Assembly (NCBI GenBank): GCA_905116865.2
Contig: CAJHNH020000802.1
Coordinates: 45,001 to 109,000 of the forward strand
Length of the DNA stretch: 64,000 nucleotides
Source of the DNA: Candidula unifasciata
Lineage: Eukaryota > Mollusca > Gastropoda > Stylommatophora > Geomitridae
Direction: 5' to 3'
Part shown: piece by piece, positions 24,405 to 36,119 of the stretch
Numbering within the stretch: the stretch's first letter is position 1
Layout of the letters: every line of letters begins with the position of its first letter
Made by a program: the position numbers and the translations under genes
Notes under the pieces: model-generated
What the model saw: the letters and a program-made list of their open reading frames with translations, nothing else
What the model was told of the DNA's origin: nothing
Database searches by the model: none

Positions 24405-24600
24405 GGTTAACTTGGTGAAACAGACAGTGTAGAATGTACTCGAATTTGTGTTTCAGTTTCTAGGATTCAGCTATTTGCTTCATTTATTCACTTGTTACTG
24501 TAGTATGCACCTGACGAGATACAGCGAAATATGCCAGGCAATAAATCGTGCAATCTATTGTTTGTGTCTTCTTTGTTCAAATTCACATCGGGGAAACATT
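24405..24600 (+). mobile_element. Penelope-like element 3' end
   Basis: The first bases complete the Penelope-like reading frame (SLR then LTW and a stop, close to the SLRLPW end usual in this family). The rest is 3' untranslated sequence with a hammerhead-like fold at 24506-24552. The 3' limit is not defined by any duplication I could find. Confidence 0.65.
24506..24552 (+). ncRNA. candidate hammerhead ribozyme (type I)
   Basis: Order seen: TGCAC (stem I), CTGACGA, GATACAGC (short stem II), GAAA, a small stem III hairpin with TGC/GCA and loop CAG, ATC (cleavage after C, 24547), then GTGCA, which pairs perfectly with the opening TGCAC. The core nucleotides CUGANGA and GAAA and the UH cleavage site are all present. 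Minimal hammerheads with weak stem III are known from Penelope-like elements, and this lies in the 3' part of one. Stem II has only one strong pair and stem III contains an internal loop, so activity is uncertain. Confidence 0.6.
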
Positions 24601-24752
24601 GCTTTGATTATCTGTCATCTTACTTTTTGGCTGCCACAAATTTAAAGATTCTTGTGTTAACCCACAACACTGATATCGTTTGCTTTTTGTTTTGTATTGT
24701 GTGTCTTATTTGTTCAGGATTCACGGTCATTTGTCAAAACTTACTGTGTGTG

Positions 24753-24756
<4 letters not shown>

Positions 24757-24829
<73 letters not shown>
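24757..24829. repeat. (TA)n microsatellite
   Basis: About 36 TA units, directly preceding the 33-bp AT-rich array. Confidence 0.98.
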
Positions 24830-24832
<3 letters not shown>

Positions 24833-25589
24833 TATATCTTGTCAATATTGGCTTTCTATGTATAATGTATATCTTTTCAACATGGACTCTATGTATAATT
24901 TATATCTTGTCAAACAAACTATGTAAAAATGTATATCTTTTCAACACGCTCTTTATTTAACGTATATCTTGTCAAAATTGGCTCTATATGTAATATGTAT
25001 CTTGTCAATACTGGTTGTTCATATAATGTACATCTTGTCAAAACTGGCTCTAAATATGTATTATATATATTGTTAACACTGGCTCTATTTATAATGCATA
25101 CAATGTCAACACTGGCTCTATTTATAATGCATACAATGTCAACACTGACTCTATTGATAATGCATATAATGTCAACACTGGCTCTATATATAATATATAT
25201 CCTGTCAACATTGACTTTATATGTATTATATAAATTTTGTCAGAACTGGCGGTATATATAATGTGTATCTTGTCAAAACTGATTAAATATATAATGTTTA
25301 AATTGTCAATATTGGCTCTCTATATGTAATGTATATCTTCTCTTCCGTGGCTGTTTATATGTATGTAATTTATTTTTTGTCAAAACAGGCTCTATTTATC
25401 TAATGTATATCTTGTCAACATCGGCTCAATATTTAACGTTTATCTTGTCAAAAGTAGAAATATATATATATATATAATGTGTTTCTTGTCAACACTGACT
25501 GTTTATGTAATGTATATCTTGTCAACACTGGCGCTACATATTGTGTATATCCGATCAACACTGGTTCTATGTATAATGCATATCATATC
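24830..25589. repeat. degenerate 33-bp AT-rich array
   Basis: About 22 units with the theme ATGTATATCTTGTCAACACTGG then CTCTATATATA. Best-preserved units stand at 25093 and 25126 (period 33). The array ends at the non-LTR insertion that begins at 25590. Confidence 0.9.
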
Positions 25590-26359
25590 ATGAGAGTGTG
25601 CAGGAGTTGCAAGACCTAGTGGAGCAAGTAAACAGAAGGAGTGCAGAATTTGGATGATATATTAATTTGAAAAAGACAAAAACCATGATATTTAGCAAAG
25701 AAAATAATCAGCTAACAATGAATATCACAGTGAACGGGGTGAAATTGGAACAAGTTAAAAATTTATTATATCTTGGACAAGTAATAACATGCGACTGCAG
25801 AAGTGAAACAGAAGTCAAGAAAAGAATAGGGATGGCCAAAAACATTTTCAATAACATGCAAAAGTTACTGACATCAAGAGAAATAAGCAATACATCAAAA
25901 ATGAGAATTGTCAAATGTTATGTATTCTCAACCTTACTGTATGGCACAGAGACATGGACAATGAACAAACAAATGGAAAATCGTATCAATTCTTTGGAGA
26001 TGTGTATATACAGAAGATTAGGTCGTATTTCATGGAAACAAAAGCTATCAAATGTAAAGGTACTGAGGAAATTGGGAATGAAAAGAGAGTTGCTAGGTGA
26101 AATAAAAAAGAGACAAGTAAAATATTTTGGTCACATTAAAAGACATAACAGTATTGTAAAGATCATCCTAGAGGGAAAGGTTCAAGGTAGGCGTGCAAAA
26201 GGCAGAAAGCGTTACAAGTGGGAGGATAACATCAAGAGATGGACGAACAGCAGTATGAATGAGTGTACATCAAGGGCAAGAGACAGGGCTTGTTGGAGAG
26301 CCATTGCAGCCAACCTTCATTGTGGAGACGGCACCTGATTGATTGATTGATATCATATC
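25580..26359 (+). mobile_element. 5'-truncated non-LTR retrotransposon with 10-bp target duplication
   Basis: The insert is flanked by the direct repeat ATATCATATC at 25580-25589 and 26350-26359. It starts within the RT coding region (ESVQELQDLVEQVNRRSAEFG, just after the expected active-site box, here shown in part) and ends with a TGATTGATTGATTG tail. This is the standard outcome of target-primed reverse transcription with early stop. Confidence 0.88.
25589..26338 (+). pseudogene. RT C-terminal region of the non-LTR insertion
   Basis: From 25667 the frame is open for 223 codons: KTKTMIFSKENNQ, a NLLYLGQVITCD block (family YLG motif), LLYGTETWTMNKQ, RRLGRISWKQK, RQVKYFGHIKRHN, GRRAKGRKRYKWEDNIKRW and a final RDRACWRAIAANL before TGA at 26336. 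These are the successive blocks after the RT active site in a widespread metazoan non-LTR family. One stop near 25650 interrupts the upstream part. The catalytic domain was never copied, so the fragment is inactive. The intact frame over 670 bases implies a fairly recent insertion. Confidence 0.85.
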
Positions 26360-26374
26360 TCGACATCTTCTACT

Positions 26375-27120
26375 TTTCCTCAATTAACCATAAAGGATGT
26401 CCTTAGGGACTCTGCTATCCTCAATTCTCCAGGTGTCACCCAGCCACATGCGCCCTAGTTGATTGAGCACTGAGAAGACTGTTGTAGTTCTTACTCTTCC
26501 CAATACCTTAATGTTTGTGATCTTGACCTGCCACTTAATGGCAAGGATGCTTCTTAGGCATCGCATACAAAAACTGTTTAGCCGTGTTTCTTGGTGCAAA
26601 TAAGTTGAACAAGTTTTACTGCCGTAAAGCAGAGTGCTGATAACACAAGCCTAGTTTTAAGTTTAGGTTTAAACACCTGATCAACATGATGGCACAAGAT
26701 AATAACCTATACGTGTTCCGTCCCTCTTCTAACTCTAGTCCGAATCTTAACGCAGTGCACGAACTTCGAAGCACCGGTGATAGACAAGAGAGTTTATTTA
26801 AACCGTGAGCTTTCTGTTCTCCCAAACTCTTTCTATTTATCTGCTCTTTGTTGTTTGCTACCTTACCTATCCTGGTGTTGAATCTGGATCCGTCGATAGT
26901 TGATCAATGTGCAACCCAGATAAGTCAAATAGTCAACTGTCTCCGGATCTGTACATTCAATGTCGACTGTAGGTCTTTCATTTACACCTTTCTCAATAAC
27001 CTTTGTGTTCCTTTTGCTGATTGTTAGTACAGGTTCACAGCATGCATCAGCAAATGCAGACATTGTGTGCAACAGGGCCGGATAAGGACATCGCTCCGTC
27101 ACCGAGAGGCTACACATTGA
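26375..27120 (-). pseudogene. non-LTR reverse transcriptase relic
   Basis: Minus-strand pieces in order: FADACCEPVLTISKRNTKV, ETVDYLTYLGCTL, then after stops ACVISTLLYGSKT, RLNSFCMRCLRSILAIKWQ, LGDTWRIEDSRVPKDILYG. They match the region from just after the RT active site (KTK.., YLG, LLYG.E.W, LR.IL.I.W, GH..RM.D.RIPK..LYG) of a non-LTR family distinct in wording from the 25590 insert. Several stops and frameshifts. A weaker copy of its 26690-26760 part seems to recur at about 27230-27310. Confidence 0.78.
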
Positions 27121-27449
27121 TGATCATAAAACTGACGATACCAAATATAAACCCACTGCGGAATGTTTGCACGATGTCGTTCTATATCTGGTGTTGCTCT
27201 GGGATTTGAGGTTCTGAAGGTTTTGAACAAAGGATGAACATCATGGCACACGGGTGTAACCCATAAGTGCTCCGTTCTTCTTTTAACTTAAGTCTTGAGT
27301 CCAAATGTTGCCCGGGCATCGCTGTAAGGCTGCTTTTATCGATTTTCAACTGCCAAGGGAATTTTTACACGAGCAACAGCGCACACGGACGTATGAGCAT
27401 ACCTCGCGGAAACCAGGGGGAATTACTAGAAGTAAAAAAGTCCACGTGA

Positions 27450-27535
27450 AAAAAATCCCAGCCCCTACCGGGGATTGAACCCGAAACCTATAGCACTCGA
27501 GGCGAACACCATGCCTAGAGACCACACAGCTTCGT
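27450..27535 (-). repeat. tRNA-derived SINE head
   Basis: On the minus strand: TGTGGTCTCTAGGCATGGTG (A-box region), then CGGGTTCAATCCCCGG (B box) and GTAGGGGCTGGGA, a good tRNA-like half. Loss of cloverleaf pairing in the acceptor stem argues against a functional tRNA. The SINE body would extend toward lower coordinates. Confidence 0.6.
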
Positions 27536-28139
27536 TTTAGGATTTTTTAACTCGTAGCATGTCGCAAGCAGCTAAATTCCCTAGTGTAACACTTCCCTCG
27601 CTGTGCCTAAGTCTATCACTTCCCTCGCTGTGCCGGTCTGTCATCAGCCTTCCTCATAACAGATCATCTGTTTGTATCTGGGTAGGTAGACCTTTTTTCA
27701 GACATGTATGTCGGACTAAAATATTTTTCACGCTGGGTAGGCTCCGGAAGGCACCGCTGTTGACTATATAATCCGATACAACAATGACAGTCTGTCACCA
27801 TACCCATATCTGTAAGATGAGACTGGTCCCTCATCAAGTTACTGCCGTTGGCACTCGACCTGATTTCATTCCTTTGTGGGATCCGACTCCGCTCAAACAG
27901 CACCAGTCGTTTCGCACACATCTTCTCTAGTAGTACGTGTCTGGTGAAACTCTCTCGCATGCACCTGTATTCATGACAAAGGTTTATATATCCTGCTTAC
28001 CGACATCATTTTGTCTCATGGGGGGAACTGTTTGGCTGATATCTTCCCTGAGACTCGTTAGTAAACATGATCTTTTAGAATACTTCCATCCTCTACTGGA
28101 GATGCATTCCACAACCACTAATGACGTCTTTGCTTGAGT

Positions 28140-28700
28140 AGAGGGAACATTGCTTTTGTTAAAAAAGCTAAGAGATGAACAGGCAGGATTTCGGTCAAAC
28201 AGTTCCTGTACTGGCCAGATAGCAACATTACATATTATAATAGAGCAAAGCACTGAACTGAAATCACCACTTTATATTGGATTTATAGACTATGAAAAAG
28301 CATTTGACAGCATTGGTAGGCAATCTCTCTGGAAATTGATGGGGCACAATGGAATCCCATAAAAAAATTAATAACTTTAAAAAGGCATGAAATATCGAGT
28401 TCTTCATAAAGGAAAGCTAGCAGATACATTTGAAATAAAATCAGGAGTGCGACAGGGATATCTTTCGTTGCCTCTTCCATTTTTACTGGCTATAGATAGC
28501 ATTATGAAAACAGTATCTGCCAACATCATGAATGGAATTCAGTGGCCCCCTACAAAACAGCTTGATGATCTGGACTTCACTGATGATATTTCTCTTCTGT
28601 GCTATTCACGATATCAGATCTAGGATAAATTAAACATTCTTGATGCAAGATCACAGAAGCTAAGTCTGAAAATCCACAAAGGAAAGACACATATAGACAC
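28140..28700 (+). pseudogene. non-LTR reverse transcriptase core relic
   Basis: Forward frame: LRDEQAGFRSNSSCTGQIA, FIDYEKAFDSIGRQSLWKL, GHNGIP, then after stops VLHKGKLADTF, EIKSGVRQGYLSLPLPFLLA, NGIQW, DDLDFTDDISLLC and KLSLKIHKGKT. These are RT motifs from fingers to palm: D in FIDYEKAFDS is the first catalytic acid and FTDD stands for the usual F/YADD box. Stop codons lie between the blocks. Neither the endonuclease nor the C-terminal tail is attached. The left edge is abrupt. Confidence 0.88.
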
Positions 28701-29062
28701 ATACACACGCACATATTAGGCCTTCTGTTTTCATGACCTCGAAATGCCGAGGGGAACTGTATGGGACAAAACAAATAAAAGGCAATATATATTTATAGTG
28801 TCATGTGCATTCATCTATCTAATCGGGCATGTATGGAGCGGCACGCCTTGTGAAGCCAGCAACAGTAGGATACTACTTCAGCCCGCCCTGGGACACACGA
28901 AGGTAGTAGCACTTTGACTGCCATCTCATCAATTGCTGACTTGACTTGCAATATCTCTGTCTTTCACTGAATTATCATCAATTGTCTAGCATGAGCTGGC
29001 GTACCACAGATACCCCATTAGTGAGAGAAAAAGGGTGAGGTGAATGACAAGGAGAAGAAAAC

Positions 29063-29325
29063 GAAAAAGAAGAAGAAGAAGAAGAAGAAGAAGAAGAAGA
29101 AGAAGAAGAAGAAGAAGAAGAAGAAGAAGAAGAAGAAGAAGAAGAAGAAGAAGAAGAAGAAGAAGAAGAAGAAGAAGAAGAAGAAGAAGAAGAAGAAGAA
29201 GAAGAAGAAGAAGAAGAAGAAGAAGAAGAAGAAGAAGAAGAAGAAGAAGAAGAAGAAGAAGAAGAAGAAGAAGAAGAAGAAGAAGAAGAAAAAAAAGAAG
29301 AAGAAGAAGAAGAAGAATATGATGA
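29063..29325. repeat. (GAA)n trinucleotide tract
   Basis: About 85 GAA/AGA units on the plus strand, an all-purine strand that could form triplex DNA. Poly-Lys, poly-Arg, poly-Ser and poly-Phe frames here are artefacts. Confidence 0.98.
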
Positions 29326-32284
29326 AATAGAAGAAGCAGAAGAAGACGAAGAAGAAGAAAGGGAAGAAGTTGTAGAGAAGGAGAAGAAAAATAGGAAACA
29401 GAAGAGAGGACGGATATAAGAATAGTATTCTATATAGATACAGTTGTTGCCGCAAATTAAAAAAAAAATTAACAAATAAAAATTTTTTACATTTCAAAAG
29501 ATAGCCTGCACCGAGCTAGGCTACAGTTAGCATCAATGAGAAATCTCTTTAGTATTCAAATGACAGCCGCGTATGGTCTTTGTTTACGAGACTCAGACAG
29601 CTAGAGTAGAATAACAACATCCTATTTTACCATAGAATGTAATGAATGTTCCAAGAACTAATAGGTATAATTTTGTGTGTACTTGATCAGTATGTTGCCG
29701 ACTATATGTCCGAGAAAACAACCGTCTTGTGCACCCATCCATTCATGAGTCAGTGTTCCAGTGTCACCAGGTTGGTGTTCATATGCCCAGCTGGCTGACT
29801 GCCGTGCACGAATGTTTGATTTCTGTCTCTTTAAGCGGTCGATTAATTTGCCAAATTTAGTTCAAATTCTCGGTTTCGAAATGTTGGCATTTACCACAAT
29901 TTACAGTTTCAAGAATTGACGTGCGGATAACGTGATTACATGGAGTTTGCTATTATTGTAACCTAAGTTCCGGTGTCAGGTCATGTTGTTTCTGAACTGA
30001 TTGTTGCGAATCTTACGCGCGCGCACACTTACACACACACACACACACTCACGCACACAAGCGAAAGCAAACGCATAGTTTGAGAAACATACAGTTAGGA
30101 GGAGGGACGTCCTGCCCTTTGCAGAGACATTAAAATTATCTCTAGAAAAATATTGTTTTACATTTTTAATTCAAGGTTCCAACAAAATGGGAGGAGGCTG
30201 GATGTCTGCAAAATGATGTTGATCAATAGCGGGTTCTTACCTTTGACGAGAGTGCATAGTTGTACATTATTTCAACTTATGTTGTTGGCAATAATTACCC
30301 CTGTGCTAGTGATGGCTTTTGACACGTCGCAGTATGGCTGTGTGTCAAGCTGTATCTGCTGTCATGTCAGATCAACTATCCGCAAGGGGTTTCTAAATAG
30401 TAGTCTTTCAGCGTGTCACTCTGACTTAAATTCCGTCTTGTCACTGTTCTATAGATTCTGCAGACAGTAAATTCCTGCTTCAATATGTCCCCATTATTGT
30501 ATAAGACATATACCAGCTATAGCTATTTGTAACGCTCAGATAGTTAAAATTGTTGGAGTCAACAAGCAATTTTCATTGTTGCACAAATGAAATTTCAGTT
30601 GGCCTAACTAAAAACAATCATAAATCATTGTTTACAGCACCGTCCTGGAGAGGCAACTGCAATTGCAAGTGTACATTTCGTCCAAGTTACTGAATATAAC
30701 CGGCTCACTGAATACACCAGTTATCATAGTTTATAATCATGTGCATGAAATCCGTACACTCAGTGAGTTAACGTAATGCACCAGAGCCCACAAATAACTC
30801 AAGTCCCATATTCAGACCAACAAGATACATGTCAGGTGTAGATCAACAAACACCAATTCTAAATAATTAAAACGTGTCCTAGCTGGATGATAGTTAATCA
30901 AGATAGTTTTTATCATTGATGACAAACTGTAGGCATGCATTTAACTGTAGACGCTATCTATGCTTAAAACATTTGAAGTTATCGGACTGCCCAGGTTGAC
31001 TTGCCTGACGTTGATGTGTGAATGCTACAGTACAAATATTCAGACGCCTCACGTTCCCGCCAGTCGTGTTCATTGTCAGATGGCCTGTCTTTAGACAACC
31101 ACCCCAGCCAGCCCCACAGACGCTCGGACTTTGGTCATTTCTACTTCTTGGCACTCTCCCATGCCAAGTGTGTCTTCAATGTCCTGTGTCCACCTCCCTG
31201 TCAGTGGACCCAAGCTTCGTCTGCTAGAAACTACATCTTCTAATGCTTGTCTGTCTAAACCGCCGTGAGGTTCGAAACCAAGAAGTTTCCTCTCCTGAAA
31301 ATGTCGCTGATTGCATATGTGGTCAACGAGTTTAGAATGTAACTTCACCAGTGTGACCCTGCATTCATTTAGGAATGTATCTCCTGGACTTGCTGCACAT
31401 TAGTTGTTCAATAACAAGGAAAACATGACGCCAAGAACGTCTTATGTGTACACATCGGCTGCTAAAGAATGTGGTCCTGATCAATGCAAAAAGCATTATG
31501 GAGAGTAATTATTTGTAAAAACAATACGTTCGCAAAGAAATATTAAGTCTCGTTAGGCTGTTTCTTCAACCGCTTCTCACGCTCTACAAACATTTGCGTT
31601 TACCGCAGTATAGTTTAGACTGTACAGGTATCGAACAGATTCCAACCAAGAACAGTCACCAACTCATACACCACCTTACATAAATATAGTGCCAATGGTT
31701 TTCTGTTGTTCGGTGCAACCAGTAGGAAGAAGAATGTATTTTTTGTTTTTTAATAGTGCTATAGTAGGGAACTGTAGCGATGACCCTGTGGAGCTATCGT
31801 CAATGATATCTAACAACTACCAACTTTGAGAGGTTTTAAGTAAACAGTTAACGGGAGTACAAGCAAACTATCTGCGTTGGTGTAATTCTATGAATGTGAC
31901 CACGGTGACTAGAATATGTCTTACAACTGATGATGAGTGATTTGAGCACGGCTCTGTTTGTCTAGAGCTCAATCAAATCTATTCTCGCAATCTTGAAACA
32001 AAATCAAATTACGTGGTTTTGACATTGAAATAGAAGATTAGTCTGCCATGCAGATAATCCGTTTGCGGTAAAAAGCTATTACACATAACTGTAATAGTTG
32101 TAAATATGTAAATTACAATTACTGCATCTCTACATGTCCAGAAACCTGAGAATGGTTTCATTTACGGAGAATGATATCCTCTGTAAGCAACGAAGATAAT
32201 GATAACCTAGGCAAGAAATGCATGGGACCTCAGTGCTATACAGCTACTGTTGTACGTATTATGTTTTAAAGATCACAGGGTCTA

Positions 32285-32515
32285 GGTACCTACATGTCAC
32301 ATGTCAACAAGTGAAGGACACAGTGACTAGGTAGCTGCATGCTACATGTCACATGTCAACAAGTGAAGGACACAGTGACTAGGTAGCTGCATGCTACATG
32401 TCACGTGTCAACAGATGAAGGACACAGTGACTAGGTACTTGCATGCTACAGGTCACATGTCAACTGATGAAGGACACACCGATTAGGTACCTACATGTCA
32501 CATGTCAATTTATGC
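32285..32515. repeat. 52-bp tandem repeat, about 4.5 copies
   Basis: Units starting at 32292, 32344, 32396 and 32448 with the core CACATGTCAACA.GTGAAGGAC; the last is shortened. Confidence 0.93.
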
Positions 32516-32984
32516 TGGCACACTGTGCAGCTTTTCTAAAATTTCACTCAGTCGTCTAGGAGCTTCTCCGCAAAGTCTACAACTGAACTTACCCTAGAAT
32601 AACATTCAACTATCCCCTACCTCTGCAAACCAGCTCTCGGCATCCAGGCAGGTTTTGTTCATTGACACCACGTCAGTTATGGGCGCAGTTAGTGGCTACC
32701 TTTTGTTTTGTCTGCTTGTACTCAAACAGCCAACATAATTACCTCTGTTAATTACAGAACTGGTTAGGGAAACGTGACAAGTATGTTTATCGAATGGCCA
32801 CTATCAGTGGTGGGTATACTGGGCACGATACTTCCAGCAGGCAAGTAACAAGAGACCACCTCTACCTCCTGCAACAAGCCATGGGTGCAATAAGTGACAA
32901 GATTAAAGAGAATTATTACGTCACTCAAGTGACCAACTCATCGCATCTCTTCTCTTTCCATAAAGGGCGATCTTATCAACCACC

Positions 32985-33690
32985 GCCTACTTGCAGCTTC
33001 GCCACTATGGCTGTCATAGGGTTTCACCATCTACTTGCAGCTTTGCCGTTATGGCTGCCATAGGGTTTCACTGTCTACTTGCAGCTTTGCCTCTATGGCT
33101 GCCATAGGGTTTCACTATCTACTTGCAGCTTTGCCGCTATGGCTGTCATAGGGTTTCACCATCTACTTGCAGCTTTGCCGTTATGACTGCCATAGGGTTT
33201 CACTGTCTACTTGCAGCTTTGCCGCTATGGCTGCCATAGAGTTTCACTATCTACTTGCAGCTTTGCCTCTATGGCTGCCATAGGGTTTCACTATCTACTT
33301 GCAGCTTTGCCGCTATGGCTGTCATAGGGTTTCACCATCTACTTGCAGCTTTGCCGCTATGGCTGTCATAGGGTTTCACCATCTACTTGCAGCTTTGCCG
33401 TTATGACTGCCATAGGGTTTCACTGTCTACTTGCAGCTTTGCCGCTATGGCTGCCATAGAGTTTCACTATCTACTTGCAGCTTTGCCTCTATGGCTGCCA
33501 TAGGGTTTCACTATCTACTTGCAGCTTTGCCGCTATGGCTGTCATAGGGTTTCACCATCTACTTGCAGCTTTGCCGTTATGACTGCCATAGGGTTTCACA
33601 GCCTACTTGCAGCTTTGCCGCTATGGCTGTCATAGGAGTTCACTGTCTACTTGCAGCTTTGCCGTTATGGCTGCCATAGGCTTTCACCAT
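32985..33690. repeat. 44-bp minisatellite with higher-order structure
   Basis: Sixteen units with the core CTACTTGCAGCTTTGCCGCT. Variant units (GCCGCT-TGTC-CCAT, GCCGTT-GACTGCC, GCCGCT-TAGAG, GCCTCT) recur in the same four-unit order, giving a 176-bp higher-order period in the central part. Confidence 0.95.
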
Positions 33691-33964
33691 CTGTCGTGTT
33701 GCCTTTACCTGCGAGATGAGAGGAGATACAGGCTGACAAGAGAGTGATGATTTGAGCGAAACACAGGTAAGCAATGGCTGCTCCACTCGTGTGTACTGAC
33801 TATGTGTAATCTGCCTGCACGGTTTGGTCATCACCAGAATCTACACCACGATGCTGTAGAATGTCAACGACCAGCTGGTGCGATGTCATAGTCTGGCTTT
33901 CTTCTCTTCGTGCACTTTTATCCTTTCTTGTAACAGTATGCTGCTTACCGACTGCAGTCTGCAC

Positions 33965-34370
33965 GAGTGTCAATAAGAATAAGAAGAAACTCCACAGGGG
34001 AGCATGTACAGCAGGAGTCTACCAATCATCAGTAGAAGTAACCTCTCGTCGACAAATGTTTCGGCCCACGAGCTCCTAGACATTTTCAGAGAGTGGGCCC
34101 ACCTGAGTTCATGAGGCTCAGGGTTGGTTTCTCCTGCTGCACATATTACCGGATGTTCTCGGACAGAGACAAGACGAATTTGTGACTTTGCAAAAGGTAC
34201 TGTGAGATCAGAAGTCGTTGCGGTAGCATAATTAAAGCAGTCTGCGTACCTGTACGAGCAAGTGGCAAGCTTACGTTTGGTTTACCGGACACATGTTGGA
34301 CTTTGTTGGCAGGTGGCAGAGGGACACTGGCAGACAATTCGGGCACGATGGACTTTAAGGGATAAGACAT
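33965..34370. repeat. dispersed repeat, inverted partner at 16921-17360
   Basis: See the partner at 16921-17360; this copy lacks the internal duplication. It includes the piece RLVYRTHVGLCWQVAEGHWQ on the plus strand, similar to the partner's minus strand. Family unknown. Confidence 0.8.
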
Positions 34371-34634
34371 TCTTTTACACTAGACACCCGGACCAGCTTA
34401 CCGAGGCCCGTCCCCCACGATGTTCTGTTGTGTCCAGCGACAGCTCGAGACCCTCTCAGCAACCTCGCTCAGTAGTTTTAGTGTTAGTTTGCGTTCATTT
34501 CTTCGTAAGCCTAGTTGTTTAATCACATCGTATAGTGAAGTGGAAACTATAGATAAAATATATTGCTGTCAGTTCGTAGAAAAATATTCGGTAGGATTAT
34601 TTTAGAAAGACTTAATAAATATCTTTATATACAA

Positions 34635-34830
34635 ATGCCTGCTGCTCGATAGTCATGTGTTCGAATCCGGATTCGGTGATTGTGGACGGTAAAACACCCA
34701 GTCTCCTAGATCCCAGGTGGGATCAGTCTCAACTGGGTACCAGACAAAGTCCTAGGAGGCAGGATCGAGCGATGTGATCTTGGCCGCACCACCCAACAAG
34801 ATTTGCTTGGTCTGTACAAATATCATTGTA
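34635..34830 (+). repeat. SINE-like repeat
   Basis: GCTGCTCGATAGTCATG followed by TGTTCGAATCC (B-box-like), then a body with CAACTGGGTACCAGAC and a TGATCTTGGCCGCACCACCC segment resembling the GCTGACCACATCACCC segments at 35270 and 50625. Confidence 0.45.
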
Positions 34831-35089
34831 GTCAAACAGACACACTGGACCAGTGACGTACCCATGATTTCTTACTACCACATACATCAATCAGGAGCGT
34901 TCACTGGAAACTCGTTTTAATGGCTTCTTCGTAACAACAACAGCAAAACTTGAAACAAAGATCAACAGATGTGGCATAAATAAACAAAGCAGTCATTTTG
35001 ACTGATTTATGCACCATAACTTAGTAAAAAAAAAAACACAAAAAAAGTCATAGTCATTCAGACAAGCATAATATTACTAAGTCAGTTTT

Positions 35090-35310
35090 CAAGTGACCAG
35101 ATGTTTGGAAGATCATTGGTTCCCGTTCAGAAGGAGCAACAATTTCTTTGTTTTTTTTAATTCTTTTTTTTTTCCCGAAATGACCCTGGCTCAAAGGTGG
35201 ACCCAGCCTTCAATGGGTAACAGGTAAAATTTCAGGAAAGTAAAGGTGGCCGGTGTCATGCTGACCACATCACCCACCGAGGGTCGATTGTCTGTAAACT
35301 TTAAATCTAG
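35090..35310 (+). repeat. SINE-like repeat
   Basis: ATTGGTTCCCGTTC stands where a B box would be. The body has AATGGGTAACAGGTAAA and ends with GCTGACCACATCACCCACCG, shared in part with 50455-50720. An internal T-rich expansion is present. Confidence 0.45.
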
Positions 35311-36119
35311 CCGTGTATGCCTAATACGCCTGAAATCGGAGACAATGCTGCTTTACTTTTATTTTTACTTATGACTATGACACGATCCAGGTTACAAGCA
35401 ATTACGGTGTGTGTAGTTGTACGTGTGTATGTGTGTGCATGTGTGTGCGTGTGTGTGCGACTCCCTTTGGCTATCCGCCTGTCTGCGGAGTTTAGTATGT
35501 TTATCTATATGTTTCGTTATTGCTCTATACTACATGTTTTCGTTATTGTTCTATACTATATGCTTCTTTAGTGCTCTATGCTGTATTTTTCTTCACTTAA
35601 CACCCCATACTTCTCATTTGGTTTCCGCTGACAAGAAAAAGTTTCTAAATCGATTTTATGTTCGTATCTATTGAATAGGACTGCCACAGGTGCTGTCAGG
35701 GATTCCTTATATCCAAGGCCATCTACGATATTGGTTATTGTACGCCTACATTTTTTATCTACTCCCTAATTGTTTCTCTCCCCCATAACCGTATTTACGG
35801 GTATACCCGCCGGATCTAGATACACTTTTCACCATCAAACACATCGACACAGTCTGCATAGGCAAACACCGAGTCTTACATCAATAAACATTGTCTAGCG
35901 CCATTTGAGGATGTATCCTTCTAAATTGTAAAAATAGGTTACCACCACTGCGAAAGGTCGCAACAGGTTGATGGCTCTTATTGTTGCTCTTTAGAAGTGA
36001 GCCAGAACTATTTTTTTAATATACCCCTGTCATGAGTCAACTTTACCGCACACTGTGACAGAAAGAAGGTGAATTTTACTCTCCTCTCCCCATTAGCACA
36101 TCACCGGTTGTAGGTCAAG

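Noticed and set aside
28978..29497. Poly-Ser, poly-Phe, poly-Lys and poly-Arg frames
   Set aside because: Translation of the GAA tract.
30954..31348. Overlapping 66-85 codon frames on both strands near 31 kb as a gene
   Set aside because: I could not match them to any family, no splice or start context stands out, and the frames are short enough for chance.
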